NCBI GenBank assembly: GCA_035541895.1
Contig: DATKMK010000119.1
Location: 146,099-210,098, forward strand
Length of the DNA stretch: 64,000 bases
Origin: DATKMK01 sp035541895
Lineage (GTDB): Bacteria > Desulfobacterota > Binatia > HRBIN30 > JACQVA1
Direction of reading: 5' to 3'
Numbering within the stretch: position 1 is the first letter of the stretch; each line of letters starts with the position of its first letter. Shown in pieces: positions 1 to 8,952 of the stretch. A model generated the notes under the pieces. That model saw only the letters and a list, made by a program, of their open reading frames with translations. It did no database searches and was not told the DNA's origin. A program made the position numbers and the translations under genes.

Positions 1-2
1 CC

Positions 3-971
3 GATCGCGGCATGCGGCGTGTCATCGCGACGTCCGGAACCTTGCTAAATCTGATCGCAATCGCGGCCACGCTGCGGGGCGAGCCGCCCGATGGGCAGCT
101 CAACAATTGCGTCGCCACCGCCGACGAGATCGCCCAGATCCGCCGGCTGCTCAGCAAGGCCGACCGCGAGGAGCGACTGGAAATCGAGGGGCTCGACGCC
201 AAGCGTGTCGACTTCATCGTCGTCGGTGCGTGCCTGGCGGACTACGTGCTGCGGCGGGTCGGTGCCAAGAAGCTTGTCGCGTGCACCTGGGCGCTGCGCG
301 AAGGCGTGTTGCTCGACTTCATCGCGCGGCATCGCAAGGGTATCGAAGAGACCGAACGATTCGCCGACGTCCGGCGGCGCAGCGTGGTCCGCTTCGCCCG
401 CCACCTCGGTGCGGTGGAGGCGCACGCGCAACACGTCGGGCGCCTCGCCCTGCGGCTCTTCGATCAGTTGAAGGACGCGCTGCGTCTCGCGCCGCACACG
501 CGCGAGTGGCTCGAATACGCCGCGCGCTTGCATGACGTCGGTCATCACATCGATCATGAGAATCATCACCGCCACGCCTACTATCTGATCACCAACGGCG
601 ATCTGCTTGGGTTCCGGCGCGTCGAATTGGAAATCATCGGGCTGGTCGCGCGCTACCACCGCAAAGGCACGCCGAAGGTGGCCGACCCCGCGTACGCCGC
701 GTTACCGCAATCCGATCGCCGAATCGTGCGCGCGCTGAGCGCGTTGCTGCGGGTGGCGGACGGACTCGACCGCAGCCACTATGGTGTGGTGCGCGACGTG
801 TCGGTGATGCGCCGCGATGCGCGCCTCGTTCTGCAGCTTGCGACCGAAGGCGAGGATGCCGAATTGGAGATTTGGGAAGCGCGTCGCCGCGCGGATCTGC
901 TGCAGAAGCTGCTGGCGGTCGACATCGACTTCCGGATTCTTGCCCGGAGTCTCGCGACGCATGCTGCGTAG
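3..971 (+). CDS. ppx: Ppx/GppA-type exopolyphosphatase, 5'-truncated by window edge
   Basis: C-terminal part of a Ppx/GppA phosphatase, the family that removes terminal phosphate from polyphosphate or hydrolyses pppGpp. The frame is open to the left edge, and the first visible residues (ATSGT, then LNLIA) match the GTSGT segment in the middle of the actin-like ATPase fold. So roughly the first 170-190 residues lie outside the window and the ATG at 12 is not the start. After about 160 residues comes the HD-like helical domain of long Ppx proteins (LHDVGHHID, then ARYHRKG). The next gene encodes a polyphosphate-linked CYTH-CHAD protein, which favours a polyphosphate role over pppGpp. Confidence 0.88.
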   Translation, partial: DRGMRRVIATSGTLLNLIAIAATLRGEPPDGQLNNCVATADEIAQIRRLLSKADREERLEIEGLDAKRVDFIVVGACLADYVLRRVGAKKLVACTWALREGVLLDFIARHRKGIEETERFADVRRRSVVRFARHLGAVEAHAQHVGRLALRLFDQLKDALRLAPHTREWLEYAARLHDVGHHIDHENHHRHAYYLITNGDLLGFRRVELEIIGLVARYHRKGTPKVADPAYAALPQSDRRIVRALSALLRVADGLDRSHYGVVRDVSVMRRDARLVLQLATEGEDAELEIWEARRRADLLQKLLAVDIDFRILARSLATHAA

Positions 972-997
972 GCCGCCGTGCTGGCGGCGAAACTTCG

Positions 998-2692
998 ATG
1001 ACCCCCGAGTCTGCCAGTGCCGCCCCGCTCGAAGTCGAGGCCAAACTCTTGGTTCCGAACCCGACCGGCCTGCGCGCGATTGCGCGACTGGAACGCGTGG
1101 GCGCGTACCGGCTGCAGCCGCGTGGTCGGGCGCGGCTGCACACGCTCTATCTCGATACGCGTGAATTGACCCTGGCTCGCAACGGAGTGGCGCTGCGCGT
1201 GCGGCGCAGTGGACGCCAGTGGGAAGCCACCGCAAAGTGGGGTGGGCGCGTCGACGGCGCGGTGCACGAACGGCCCGAGATCAATGTCCCGCTCGCCGGC
1301 GTGCCGCCAACGCCGTTTTCCTTGCCTTCGGGACCGCTTCGGATTCATTTGGCGGCGTTGGTCGCGGGTCGGCCGCTGCTTCCAATTTTGATGAGTGAAA
1401 TTCAGCGCCAACTCTTCGATGTGCTCGGCCCCGCCGATCGCGAGGACGGCGCCAACGAACCGATTGCCGAACTCGCGCTCGATCGAGTTTACCTCGGCCC
1501 GCCCGACGGGCCCCGCACCGCCGGGGTCAGCTACTGCGAAGCGGAGATCGAGCTGCGTCACGGCGCTGCGGGGGACATCGTCGAGCTGGCGGGCTGGCTG
1601 CAGCAACAATTCGGGCTGCAATCGTCACCGGATTCCAAGTTTGCGCGCGGCATGGCGGTGGTTGCGGGGGAACGCCTACTCGCCCCGCCCCAGCCGATGA
1701 CCATCGACTCACGCGACACGGTGGACGTCGCGGTGGGCAAAATCGTCGGCGAGCAGTTGCGCCGCTTGCGTGTGCAGGACCCGGGGACGCGCATCGGCGC
1801 CGACCCGGAGACATTGCACGATTTCCGGGTCGCCATCCGCCGGCTGCGTGCGGCCGTCCGCCTGTTCGAAACCGGCATCCCGGTGCGCCTGCGGGAACGG
1901 TTCGCGACCGATTTGTCTTGGCTCGGTACGTCGTCAAACGCGGTCCGCGACATCGACGTTCAGCTCGTGAAGCTGGCGCAATATCGCGGCGTCATCGCCG
2001 ACGAGTTGCACGCCGGGCTGGCCAGTCTCATCGCGCATCTCGAAAGCGAGCGGACGCAGCGGCGGGCCGAGTTGCTGAGAGTGCTCGATTCATCGCGGTA
2101 CCTGCGCCTGTTGGTTCGGCTCGAACGCTTCGCGGCAACCGCGCCAAATCGTTCGTCGCGCGTGGCGCGACCCGAGCGCTTCGCCGCGATCGCGCGGCGC
2201 GCGCTCAAACGTGCCTTCAACCGGGTCCTTCGCCGGGGACAGCGGATTGCCGCTGAACCGCGCCCGGAAGATCTGCACACCTTGCGTATCCGCGCCAAGC
2301 GCCTTCGTTACTTGTTGGAGTTTGTGCGCGATCTCACCGGCAAGCCTGGCCGGCGCGTAGTCAAACGATTGGTTCGACTGCAGGATGTTCTCGGTGCGCA
2401 TCACGACGCGGTGGTGGCGGCGGCGCATATTCGCGAGTACGGGGAACGCGGCGGGGCGCAAACCGGCGCCAAAGTGCTGCTCGCCCTCGGGGTGTTGATG
2501 GGGCACGAGCAACGGCTCGCGGAGGAAGCCCGCGCGGATTTTCACCGGGTGTGGTCGCGGTTCACGTCGAAGCGTGCGCAAAAGGACGGGCGCGATCTCC
2601 AACGCCGGTTGGCATCGTATGCGACCGAGGACAACTCGCCGACAGACGACCCTCGGCGCCTGACGCCCCGACGGAACGAGGTGACTCAATGA
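998..2692 (+). CDS. CYTH-CHAD domain protein
   Basis: A 564-residue protein. The N-terminal CYTH (triphosphate tunnel) domain, about residues 10-200, shows the hallmark ExExK motif as EVEAK. The C-terminal CHAD domain, about 250-530, is helical and contains two conserved basic segments, LHDFRVAIRRLR and LHTLRIRAKRLRY. CYTH domains hydrolyse inorganic or organic triphosphates. CHAD domains bind polyphosphate and localise to polyphosphate granules in other bacteria. I chose ATG 998 because upstream residues are low-complexity and the EVEAK motif then lies near the N-terminus, as is usual. The stop overlaps the next start (ATGA), so the two genes are probably translationally coupled. Confidence 0.9.
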   Translation: MTPESASAAPLEVEAKLLVPNPTGLRAIARLERVGAYRLQPRGRARLHTLYLDTRELTLARNGVALRVRRSGRQWEATAKWGGRVDGAVHERPEINVPLAGVPPTPFSLPSGPLRIHLAALVAGRPLLPILMSEIQRQLFDVLGPADREDGANEPIAELALDRVYLGPPDGPRTAGVSYCEAEIELRHGAAGDIVELAGWLQQQFGLQSSPDSKFARGMAVVAGERLLAPPQPMTIDSRDTVDVAVGKIVGEQLRRLRVQDPGTRIGADPETLHDFRVAIRRLRAAVRLFETGIPVRLRERFATDLSWLGTSSNAVRDIDVQLVKLAQYRGVIADELHAGLASLIAHLESERTQRRAELLRVLDSSRYLRLLVRLERFAATAPNRSSRVARPERFAAIARRALKRAFNRVLRRGQRIAAEPRPEDLHTLRIRAKRLRYLLEFVRDLTGKPGRRVVKRLVRLQDVLGAHHDAVVAAAHIREYGERGGAQTGAKVLLALGVLMGHEQRLAEEARADFHRVWSRFTSKRAQKDGRDLQRRLASYATEDNSPTDDPRRLTPRRNEVTQ

Positions 2693-3198
2693 GCTGCACG
2701 TTGTACTTGCTGCGCCACGGGATCGCGGAAGTCGGTGGACCGAACGCCTCCGATGCCGATCGCAGCCTCACCGAAGACGGCACCCGCAAACTCGCCGGGG
2801 TGGCGGCGGGCCTGAAACGCCTCGGCGTGGCCCCCGACGTCGTCTTGTCCAGCCCGTTGCGTCGGGCCGAGCAGACCGCGGCCCTAGTGGCAGAAATCAT
2901 CGCACGAGACGCGCGGGTCGAGATCTATCCGCCACTTGCACCCGGCCACAAGCCCACGGACGTGCTGCAGGGACTTGGGCGCCATCGGCGCGCACGGCAA
3001 CTCATGTTGGTCGGACACCAACCCGATTTGGGCGAGCTGGCGTCGTTTCTGCTGACCGGCGGAGCCGATGTGACGCCGTTGCCGTTCAAGAAAGGTGGGG
3101 TTGCGGCCATCGACGTCACGGCGTTGCCGCTGCGCGACCCCGGCGTGCTGGAGTGGTTTCTGACTCCGCGCCAACTCCGCGCCATCGGGCGCCGATAA
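2689..3198 (+). CDS. sixA: SixA-type phosphohistidine phosphatase (histidine phosphatase superfamily)
   Basis: A 169-residue histidine phosphatase. The catalytic RHG motif is at the N-terminus (LLRHGIAEV), followed by the SixA pattern SSPLRRAEQTA and the second catalytic histidine in LVGHQPDLGEL. SixA proteins dephosphorylate phosphohistidine on phosphotransfer proteins. Its ATG overlaps the CYTH-CHAD stop by four bases. The same pairing of a CHAD protein with a SixA-like phosphatase occurs in other genomes, so a substrate linked to polyphosphate or the CHAD protein is possible, but that is inference. An in-frame upstream extension to 2551 runs inside the previous gene and was rejected. Confidence 0.88.
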   Translation: MSCTLYLLRHGIAEVGGPNASDADRSLTEDGTRKLAGVAAGLKRLGVAPDVVLSSPLRRAEQTAALVAEIIARDARVEIYPPLAPGHKPTDVLQGLGRHRRARQLMLVGHQPDLGELASFLLTGGADVTPLPFKKGGVAAIDVTALPLRDPGVLEWFLTPRQLRAIGRR

Positions 3199-3395
3199 CA
3201 TTACGAGCTTCCCCTCCGCGCACGAGTAGGCGCCCGCCACGGCGTCCCGCCTCCACCCACCCCCGAGCCGTTGTGTTGGGCGCGATCTGACGCAGCGAAT
3301 TCATCTGCGCGTCATCTTGCCGCAACGCGAAGGGGGTATGGTCCGCTTGCGTGCCGAGAGGGTGAGCGAAACCCCTTTCCCTCATCCTCTCTCCT

Positions 3396-3421
3396 GGGAG
3401 GGGCTCTTCGGAGCCCCTCCC
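3396..3421. repeat. Perfect 11-bp hairpin with TTCG loop
   Basis: The sequence gggaggggctc, ttcg, gagcccctccc forms a perfect 11-bp stem closed by a TTCG tetraloop. It lies about 48 bases upstream of the DUF47 start and is embedded in pyrimidine-rich sequence (ccctttccctcatcctctctcc). There is no T-tract, so a classical terminator is unlikely. It could be an mRNA leader structure or a copy of a short dispersed palindromic repeat. Confidence 0.6.
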
Positions 3422-3468
3422 GTCCCCAACTTTACTTGTGCGACGGCCATGTCTATACGGGCGCGGTC

Positions 3469-4098
3469 ATGTTCGCACGCATCTTCCCGAGTGAGGGCAA
3501 AGGGTTCTTCGACTTCTTCGAGCAACACGCGGCCAAAACGCTCGAAGCCGCCAAGTTGCTTCACGAAATGCTCTCGACGCCCGGCGATTTCGCGGCGCGG
3601 GCGCGGCGGATTCAAGAAGTCGAGCATGAAGGCGACGAAATTACGCACCGCGCGGTCGAGACGCTCCACAAGACCTTCGTCACGCCGATCGATCGCGGGG
3701 ACATTCATCGCCTGATCACACGATTGGATGACATTCTCGATCTCATCGATGCCACCGCGGAGCGAATCTGGCTGTACGGCATCACCACGGTCGATCAGGA
3801 CGCCGTCCAACTGGCTGAGGTGCTGGTGCAGGCGGTCACGCAAGTCAACCGCGCCATGGCCGGACTGCGCAACCTCAAGGACCGCAACGCCCTCATCAAG
3901 ATCTGCATGGAGATCAACCGCTTCGAAAACGAAGGCGATACGCTTTTGCGCAGCGCGCTGGCGCGATTGTTCAGCGGTGACAAGGATCCGATTACCATCA
4001 TCAAGTTCAAGGAGCTGTACGATTTCCTCGAAGACGCGGTCGATCGTTGTGAGGACGTAGCCAATGTCCTCGAAGGCGTCGCGCTGGAATACGCCTAG
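3469..4098 (+). CDS. DUF47 (PhoU-like) putative Pit accessory protein
   Basis: A 209-residue all-helical protein of the DUF47/PhoU-like family, usually encoded next to low-affinity phosphate transporters and thought to regulate them. Recognisable segments are FFDFFEQHA near the N-terminus, the HEGDEITHR motif and a later FENEGD repeat, acidic motifs that bind metal clusters in PhoU relatives. A Pit transporter follows 39 bases downstream on the same strand. The start at 3469 fits the family length; the in-frame extension to 3271 crosses the hairpin and has no family similarity. Confidence 0.9.
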   Translation: MFARIFPSEGKGFFDFFEQHAAKTLEAAKLLHEMLSTPGDFAARARRIQEVEHEGDEITHRAVETLHKTFVTPIDRGDIHRLITRLDDILDLIDATAERIWLYGITTVDQDAVQLAEVLVQAVTQVNRAMAGLRNLKDRNALIKICMEINRFENEGDTLLRSALARLFSGDKDPITIIKFKELYDFLEDAVDRCEDVANVLEGVALEYA

Positions 4099-4137
4099 GC
4101 GGCGTCGATCGCAGACGCTGGCCGCGTTGGTGGTGGG

Positions 4138-5127
4138 ATGGGTCTGGTCGTTTTCCTCATCGTTGTCGCGCTCGGCTTCGACTTCATGAACGGCTTTCAC
4201 GACGCGGCCAATTCGGTCGCCACGGTGGTGTCGACGCGCGTGTTGACGCCGCGTCAGGCGGTTGCCTGGGCGGCGTTCTTCAATTTCGTGGCGGCCTTTG
4301 GTTTCGGTGTCGCGGTTGCGGCGACCGTCGGTAAGGGCATCATCGACCCCAGTGCCGCGACGCCGCTGGTGGTGTTCGCCGGGCTCGCAGCGGCGATCGT
4401 GTGGGACGTGATTACGTGGCTATACGGACTGCCCACCAGCTCCTCACACGCGCTCATTGCGGGCTTCGCCGGTGCGGCGATCGGCGCGGTCGGTCGCTCG
4501 GCAGTGATCGTACCCGGCGTGTTGAAGGTGGTCCTGTTCATCTTCATCTCACCGGCAGTGGGGTTGGTCATCGGCGTGACCATCATGACGCTGGTGCTGA
4601 CCCTCGTGCGTCGGGCAACACCGGCTGCCGTCGACAAGCAGTTTCGGCGGCTGCAGTTGATCTCGGCGGCGCTCTACAGTTTGGGACACGGCACCAACGA
4701 TGCGCAAAAGACGATGGGCATCATTGCCGTGCTGCTGTTTTCGTCGGGCTATCTGGGGTCGACCTTCTACGTGCCGTTTTGGGTGGTGCTGCTGTGCCAC
4801 GCCGCGATTGCGCTGGGCACGATGTTCGGCGGCTGGCGAGTCGTGAAGACGATGGGGATGCGCATCACCAAGTTGCAACCGATCGGCGGATTTTGTGCCG
4901 AAACCGCCGGCGCCATCACGATCATCGGCGCGGCGATGGCCGGAATTCCCGTGAGCACGACGCACACGATCACCGGCGCGATCGTCGGCGTCGGCGCCAG
5001 CCGGCGCCTGTCCGCGGTGCGGTGGGGCGTGGCGCGCAACGTCGTGTGGGCGTGGATTCTGACCGTCCCGTGCACCGGTGCGATCGCGATGCTGATCGTC
5101 GAGTTGTTGCGCATCGTCGGGGTCTAG
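4138..5127 (+). CDS. pit: Inorganic phosphate transporter, PitA family
   Basis: A 329-residue, strongly hydrophobic integral membrane protein with about nine to ten predicted helices. It carries the two family signature repeats: GFHDAANSVA near the N-terminus and GHGTNDAQKTMG around residue 185, plus PTSSSHAL and PVSTTHT. Pit proteins carry metal-phosphate across the inner membrane using the proton motive force. The length is that of short Pit proteins lacking the long cytoplasmic loop of E. coli PitA. Together with the upstream DUF47 gene it forms a low-affinity uptake pair, beside the high-affinity Pst system on the opposite strand. Confidence 0.93.
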   Translation: MGLVVFLIVVALGFDFMNGFHDAANSVATVVSTRVLTPRQAVAWAAFFNFVAAFGFGVAVAATVGKGIIDPSAATPLVVFAGLAAAIVWDVITWLYGLPTSSSHALIAGFAGAAIGAVGRSAVIVPGVLKVVLFIFISPAVGLVIGVTIMTLVLTLVRRATPAAVDKQFRRLQLISAALYSLGHGTNDAQKTMGIIAVLLFSSGYLGSTFYVPFWVVLLCHAAIALGTMFGGWRVVKTMGMRITKLQPIGGFCAETAGAITIIGAAMAGIPVSTTHTITGAIVGVGASRRLSAVRWGVARNVVWAWILTVPCTGAIAMLIVELLRIVGV

Positions 5128-5203
5128 TTCGCTTCGCGGTTCCTCGTTTGTCGAGACGATTCGACTGGCGAGTCGATTGTCGTCGGGATATCACCCGACT
5201 GTG

Positions 5204-5983
5204 ATGACGCAGATGACAACGCAGACGTGGGACCCTGAACGCTATGCGCGCAATGCGCGCTTCGTCGCCGATCTCGGCATGCCGGTGGTGGAACTGCTTG
5301 CCCCGAGACCGGGCGAGCGCATTCTCGATCTCGGCTGCGGCGACGGAGCGCTGACGGAGAAGCTGGTTGCGATGGGGTGCGACGTTGTCGGTGTCGACGG
5401 GAGCCGCGAGCAAATCGCGGCCGCGTGCGCACGGGGGCTCGATGCCCGCGTGACGGACGGTCAGGCGCTCACCTTTCGCGACGAGTTCGATGCGGTCTTC
5501 AGCAACGCGGCGATGCATTGGATGAAGCGCGCGGATGAGGTGATCGCCGGCGTATGGCGCGCGCTCAAGCCCGGTGGTCGTTTCGTCGCGGAGTTCGGCG
5601 GTCACCGCTGTGTCGAGACCATTCGCGGCGCCCTCATCGGTGCGCTCGATCGCCGCGGCATCAATGGCGCGGCGATCGACCCCTGGTATTTTCCGACCGT
5701 CGACGACTACCGCGCGCGACTTGCCCGCGGCGGCTTTGCGGTCCGGTCGATCGCACTGATCCCGCGGCCGACCCCGTTGCCGGGCGACATCACCGGCTGG
5801 CTGGAAACGTTCGCGGAGAGTTTCAGCGCGACGTTGCCGGCGAGCGAGCGGCCGGCCTACGTGGCTGAAGTCCGCGACGCGCTGCGCCCGAAGCTCTGTG
5901 ACGCGGCGGGCCGCTGGACAGCCGACTATGTTCGGCTTCGCTTCGCGGCGATCAAGCCGCCGACCGCACCGGCCGCGCGGTGA
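5204..5983 (+). CDS. Class I SAM-dependent methyltransferase
   Basis: A 259-residue methyltransferase with motif I as ILDLGCGDGALTE, an acidic residue closing strand 2 (VVGVDGS) and the SNAAMHWM segment typical of the trans-aconitate/UbiE-like group. The substrate cannot be told from sequence. The start is ambiguous: a TTG at 5177 would add nine residues, ATG 5204 is preferred and ATG 5213 is also possible. It converges with the cNMP-binding gene; only eight bases separate the two stops. Confidence 0.85.
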   Translation: MTQMTTQTWDPERYARNARFVADLGMPVVELLAPRPGERILDLGCGDGALTEKLVAMGCDVVGVDGSREQIAAACARGLDARVTDGQALTFRDEFDAVFSNAAMHWMKRADEVIAGVWRALKPGGRFVAEFGGHRCVETIRGALIGALDRRGINGAAIDPWYFPTVDDYRARLARGGFAVRSIALIPRPTPLPGDITGWLETFAESFSATLPASERPAYVAEVRDALRPKLCDAAGRWTADYVRLRFAAIKPPTAPAAR

Positions 5984-5991
5984 GCCGATGG

Positions 5992-6363
5992 TTACAGCTT
6001 CGCGTCCATTTGTCGCAGACGTCGGACCAACGTGCGCATCAACTGGAGTGCGAAGAATGGCGTCTGCTGAACGAGATAGGTGAAGCGCTGCTCGTTGATC
6101 GGAACCAGCTCACAGTCGCTGCGTGTTACCGCGCTGGCACTCCGGGTCGCGTGGTCGATCAACGCCATCTCGCCGAAGAAGTCGCCGGGGCCCACCGTCT
6201 CGACAACCGTTCCGTGGACGACGATGTCGACCGTACCTTCCTTCACGCCGTACATGAGTTTTCCGGGGTCGCCCTCCTTGAAGACGCAATGGCCCGGTGG
6301 AAGCTTTTCGGTGTCTTCCGCGAAGCGAAATAGCGACCGATTTGGCTCTGCTGATGTGGTCAT
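5992..6363 (-). CDS. Cyclic nucleotide-binding domain protein
   Basis: A 123-residue protein that is essentially one cNMP-binding (CRP-like) beta-roll. It has the glycine pattern of the fold (FKEGDPGKLMYGVKEG) and the phosphate-binding cassette GDFFGEMALIDHATRSASA, ending in a short helix without a DNA-binding domain. The arginine that normally contacts the cyclic phosphate is present in the cassette. It is the last gene of the - strand phosphate operon, 48 bases after phoR, so it may act as a stand-alone sensor or partner in phosphate or second-messenger signalling. Confidence 0.85.
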   Translation of the reverse strand: MTTSAEPNRSLFRFAEDTEKLPPGHCVFKEGDPGKLMYGVKEGTVDIVVHGTVVETVGPGDFFGEMALIDHATRSASAVTRSDCELVPINEQRFTYLVQQTPFFALQLMRTLVRRLRQMDAKL

Positions 6364-6411
6364 GACAGTCTCCTTGCAACAGATTCGCGAGGTCTCCTCG
6401 GCCGTCGCCGA

Positions 6412-8232
6412 TCAGGTGTTGGTGTCGGTATCCGACACCGGCAGAAACACGTGGACACAGGTGCCGCGGCCGAGCTCGCTTTCGATGTGGAGCCGCGCAC
6501 CGTGCGCTTGCACGATGTGCTTGACGATCGCCAAGCCGAGTCCGGTGCCGCCGAGTTCGCGCGAGCGGGCTTTATCGACGCGATAGAATCGCTCGGTCAG
6601 GCGGGGCAGATCTTGCGCCGGGATGCCGATGCCGGTGTCGCGTACGCAGATCTCGATCATGCGGCCGTTGTCGTGCGGCGCAGCCAATCGAGCGGCGATC
6701 GTGATCCGTCCGCCTGCCGGCGTGTATTTGACCGCGTTGTCGACGAGATTCACCAGCACCTGCTCGATGCGGTCGGGATCGGCATGAATACTGGGCAGAT
6801 CGGCAGGAATCTCGGCGCGGAGATCGACCTGACCGTCGACCGCGCGACTCCGCAGCGCTTCGAGCACGGCCTCCACGGTGGGCGCGACCGGCATGGTGAT
6901 GGGTTGGATTTCGGTGCGGCCGAGTTCGAGATCAGAGAGCGTGAGCAGATCGTTGGTCAGCCGGGTCAAGCGTTCGGAGTGGCGTTCGATGACGCCGACG
7001 AACTTGCGCGCCAACTGGGGATCATCGAGCGCGCCCGCTTGCAAAGTTTCGGCATACCCGCGAATCGCCGTCAGCGGCGTTCGTAGTTCGTGCGACACAT
7101 TGGCCACGAAGTCGCGGCGCGTGGTTTCCAGTTTCTTCAACTCGGTGATGTCGTGGAAGACCAGGATGAACAGTGGCGTGGTGCCGTCGAGGTCGGCGAT
7201 CGGCGTCGCGGTCACTTGCAGGCTGAGCCCTTCGTGCAACGTCACCTCGCGGATCACCGGCGGTTCGCAATCGCCGCGCATTACTTCACGCACGAGCCCG
7301 CGCAAGTCGGGATCGCGCGACACGGCGATGAGCGGCGTGCCCACGAGGGTTTCGTTGGCGGTGAGTCCGAAGAGCTGCTCGGCGCAGCGGTTGGACAGCC
7401 GGATGATGCCGTCGCGATCGATGACGAGTACTCCCTCCACCATGCTGCGCAGAATGGCCGCGAGTTTCCCTTGCTCTTCCTGCGCGCTGTCGAGTCGTGC
7501 GTTCAAGGTCTGCGCCATGGTGACGAGATCACGTTCGAGCCGGCCGAGGTCGTCCGCACCCTCCGCGGCGAGCAATGGCGGCGACTCGCCGCGGGTCACC
7601 GCGCTCGTGAACTCGGTGAGGCGGGTCAGACGTTGAGATATCCGGCGTGAGAGGCTGAGCGCCGGCCACAGGGCGGCGAGCGCGGCGATGCCGAGGCCGC
7701 TCCAGATCGCGGCGCGGGTGCGCCCGCGCGCGCCGTCGATCATCTCCATCGGAACCGCCAGGCGAACGACCCGCTGGTCGCTTCCGCGCTCTTGTCTCCA
7801 CGCGCGGTAGAACAGTCGACGATTGACGCTTGCGCTCAGACGCGCACTCTGACCGTCCCCATCACTCCAGGCGGCCCGCACCTCGGGACGACCGCCGTGG
7901 TTTTCCAGGCGAGCTGACGGGGTGTCGGAGTCGCCGATGACCGTGCCGTCGGGCAGGATGACGGTGATGCGCGCGCCCACCGTGGCGGCCAACTCGGCGC
8001 AGCGGCGATCCAATGGTTCACCGCTCAGGTCCCACGGCAACAACGCGCCGGCCAAGTGGGCTTGTCGCAGCACCTCGTCCGCCAGGGTGTCGAGGTAGAG
8101 CTGTTCGACCACGCGATCGCTGTAGAGGTAGAGAGCCGCGGCGACGGCGAGCAGCGTGAACAAGTAGGGCGCGACCAGCCGCCCGATCAAACTACGATTC
8201 CAACGCACGGTCGTTGAACTTGTAGCCGACAC
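6412..8232 (-). CDS. phoR: Phosphate regulon sensor histidine kinase PhoR
   Basis: A 606-residue membrane histidine kinase. In order it has an N-terminal transmembrane helix, a periplasmic segment, a second helix near residue 180, a HAMP linker, a PAS domain (about 255-365), the H-box VSHELRTPLTAIRGY and a HATPase domain with NLVDNAVKYTP, DTGIGIP and GGTGLGLAIVKHI. The order after pstB-phoU-phoB and the HAMP-PAS layout support PhoR. The open frame starts 41 bases inside phoB; a GTG at 8209 (VRWNRS) would cut the overlap to about 17 bases and may be the true start. Confidence 0.93.
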   Translation of the reverse strand: MSATSSTTVRWNRSLIGRLVAPYLFTLLAVAAALYLYSDRVVEQLYLDTLADEVLRQAHLAGALLPWDLSGEPLDRRCAELAATVGARITVILPDGTVIGDSDTPSARLENHGGRPEVRAAWSDGDGQSARLSASVNRRLFYRAWRQERGSDQRVVRLAVPMEMIDGARGRTRAAIWSGLGIAALAALWPALSLSRRISQRLTRLTEFTSAVTRGESPPLLAAEGADDLGRLERDLVTMAQTLNARLDSAQEEQGKLAAILRSMVEGVLVIDRDGIIRLSNRCAEQLFGLTANETLVGTPLIAVSRDPDLRGLVREVMRGDCEPPVIREVTLHEGLSLQVTATPIADLDGTTPLFILVFHDITELKKLETTRRDFVANVSHELRTPLTAIRGYAETLQAGALDDPQLARKFVGVIERHSERLTRLTNDLLTLSDLELGRTEIQPITMPVAPTVEAVLEALRSRAVDGQVDLRAEIPADLPSIHADPDRIEQVLVNLVDNAVKYTPAGGRITIAARLAAPHDNGRMIEICVRDTGIGIPAQDLPRLTERFYRVDKARSRELGGTGLGLAIVKHIVQAHGARLHIESELGRGTCVHVFLPVSDTDTNT

Positions 8233-8947
8233 CGCGCACGGTGACGATCAGTTCGGGATTGGCGTCGTCGCGCTCGATCCGGGCGCGTAGGCGGCGCACG
8301 TGCACGTCGACGGTGCGCGGCTCGACGTAGGTATCTTGTCCCCACACCAGGTCGAGGATCTGCAGCCGGTCGTAGACCCGATTGGGCGAGCGGACGAAGA
8401 AGCGCAGCAATTCGAACTCGCGCAACGACAACTCGATCGGCCGGCCGTCGAGGGTGACTTCGTACGTGTCGAAGTCGACGCGCAGGCGACCCTTCTGGTA
8501 CACGTCGTGCGGTCGTTCGAGTTCCGGGCCGTAGGAGCGCCGCAGCACCGCGCGTACCCGCGCCACCAGCTCGCGCGGACTGAACGGTTTGGTGACGTAA
8601 TCGTCGGCCCCCATCTCGAGACCGAGCACACGGTCGACCTCCGCGGCGCGCGCGGTCAGCATCACGATCGGGACACCCGTGGTGGCGGATTCATTGCGCA
8701 GTCGGCGGCAGACATCGAGCCCCGACATGCCCGGCAGCATGAGGTCGAGAATGATCAGCGCCGGCACCCGTTGCTGGATCAATTCCAGCGCCTTCTCGCC
8801 ATCCGCCACGACGGACGGAGCGAAGCCCTCTTGTTCGAGGTGGTAACGCACCAACTCGGCGATATCGGGCTCATCTTCGACGACGAGAACGCGCTGCCGG
8901 TCGCCGGTAGTCGGGTTCGGCAGACTCGCCGGTGCGGCAGCTTTCAT
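8192..8947 (-). CDS. phoB: Phosphate regulon response regulator PhoB
   Basis: A 251-residue OmpR-family regulator. The receiver domain has the acidic pair in VVEDEPD, the phosphoacceptor aspartate in LIILDLMLPGMSG and the conserved lysine in TKPFSPREL. The winged-helix DNA-binding domain follows, ending with VDVHVRRLRARIE and VRGVGYKF. It sits between phoU and phoR. Candidate binding sites with 11-bp half-site spacing are present upstream of the porin and pstC genes of the same operon. Confidence 0.95.
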   Translation of the reverse strand: MKAAAPASLPNPTTGDRQRVLVVEDEPDIAELVRYHLEQEGFAPSVVADGEKALELIQQRVPALIILDLMLPGMSGLDVCRRLRNESATTGVPIVMLTARAAEVDRVLGLEMGADDYVTKPFSPRELVARVRAVLRRSYGPELERPHDVYQKGRLRVDFDTYEVTLDGRPIELSLREFELLRFFVRSPNRVYDRLQILDLVWGQDTYVEPRTVDVHVRRLRARIERDDANPELIVTVRGVGYKFNDRALES

Positions 8948-8952
8948 GGCGG

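Noticed and set aside
872..997. Earlier start for the CYTH-CHAD gene
   Set aside because: It would overlap the ppx gene by 100 bases and place unrelated residues before the EVEAK motif.
5190..5215. CTGTGAT-GACG-CAGATGA resembling a PhoB box
   Set aside because: The second half-site matches poorly, there is no -10 at the expected distance and the downstream methyltransferase has no link to phosphate.
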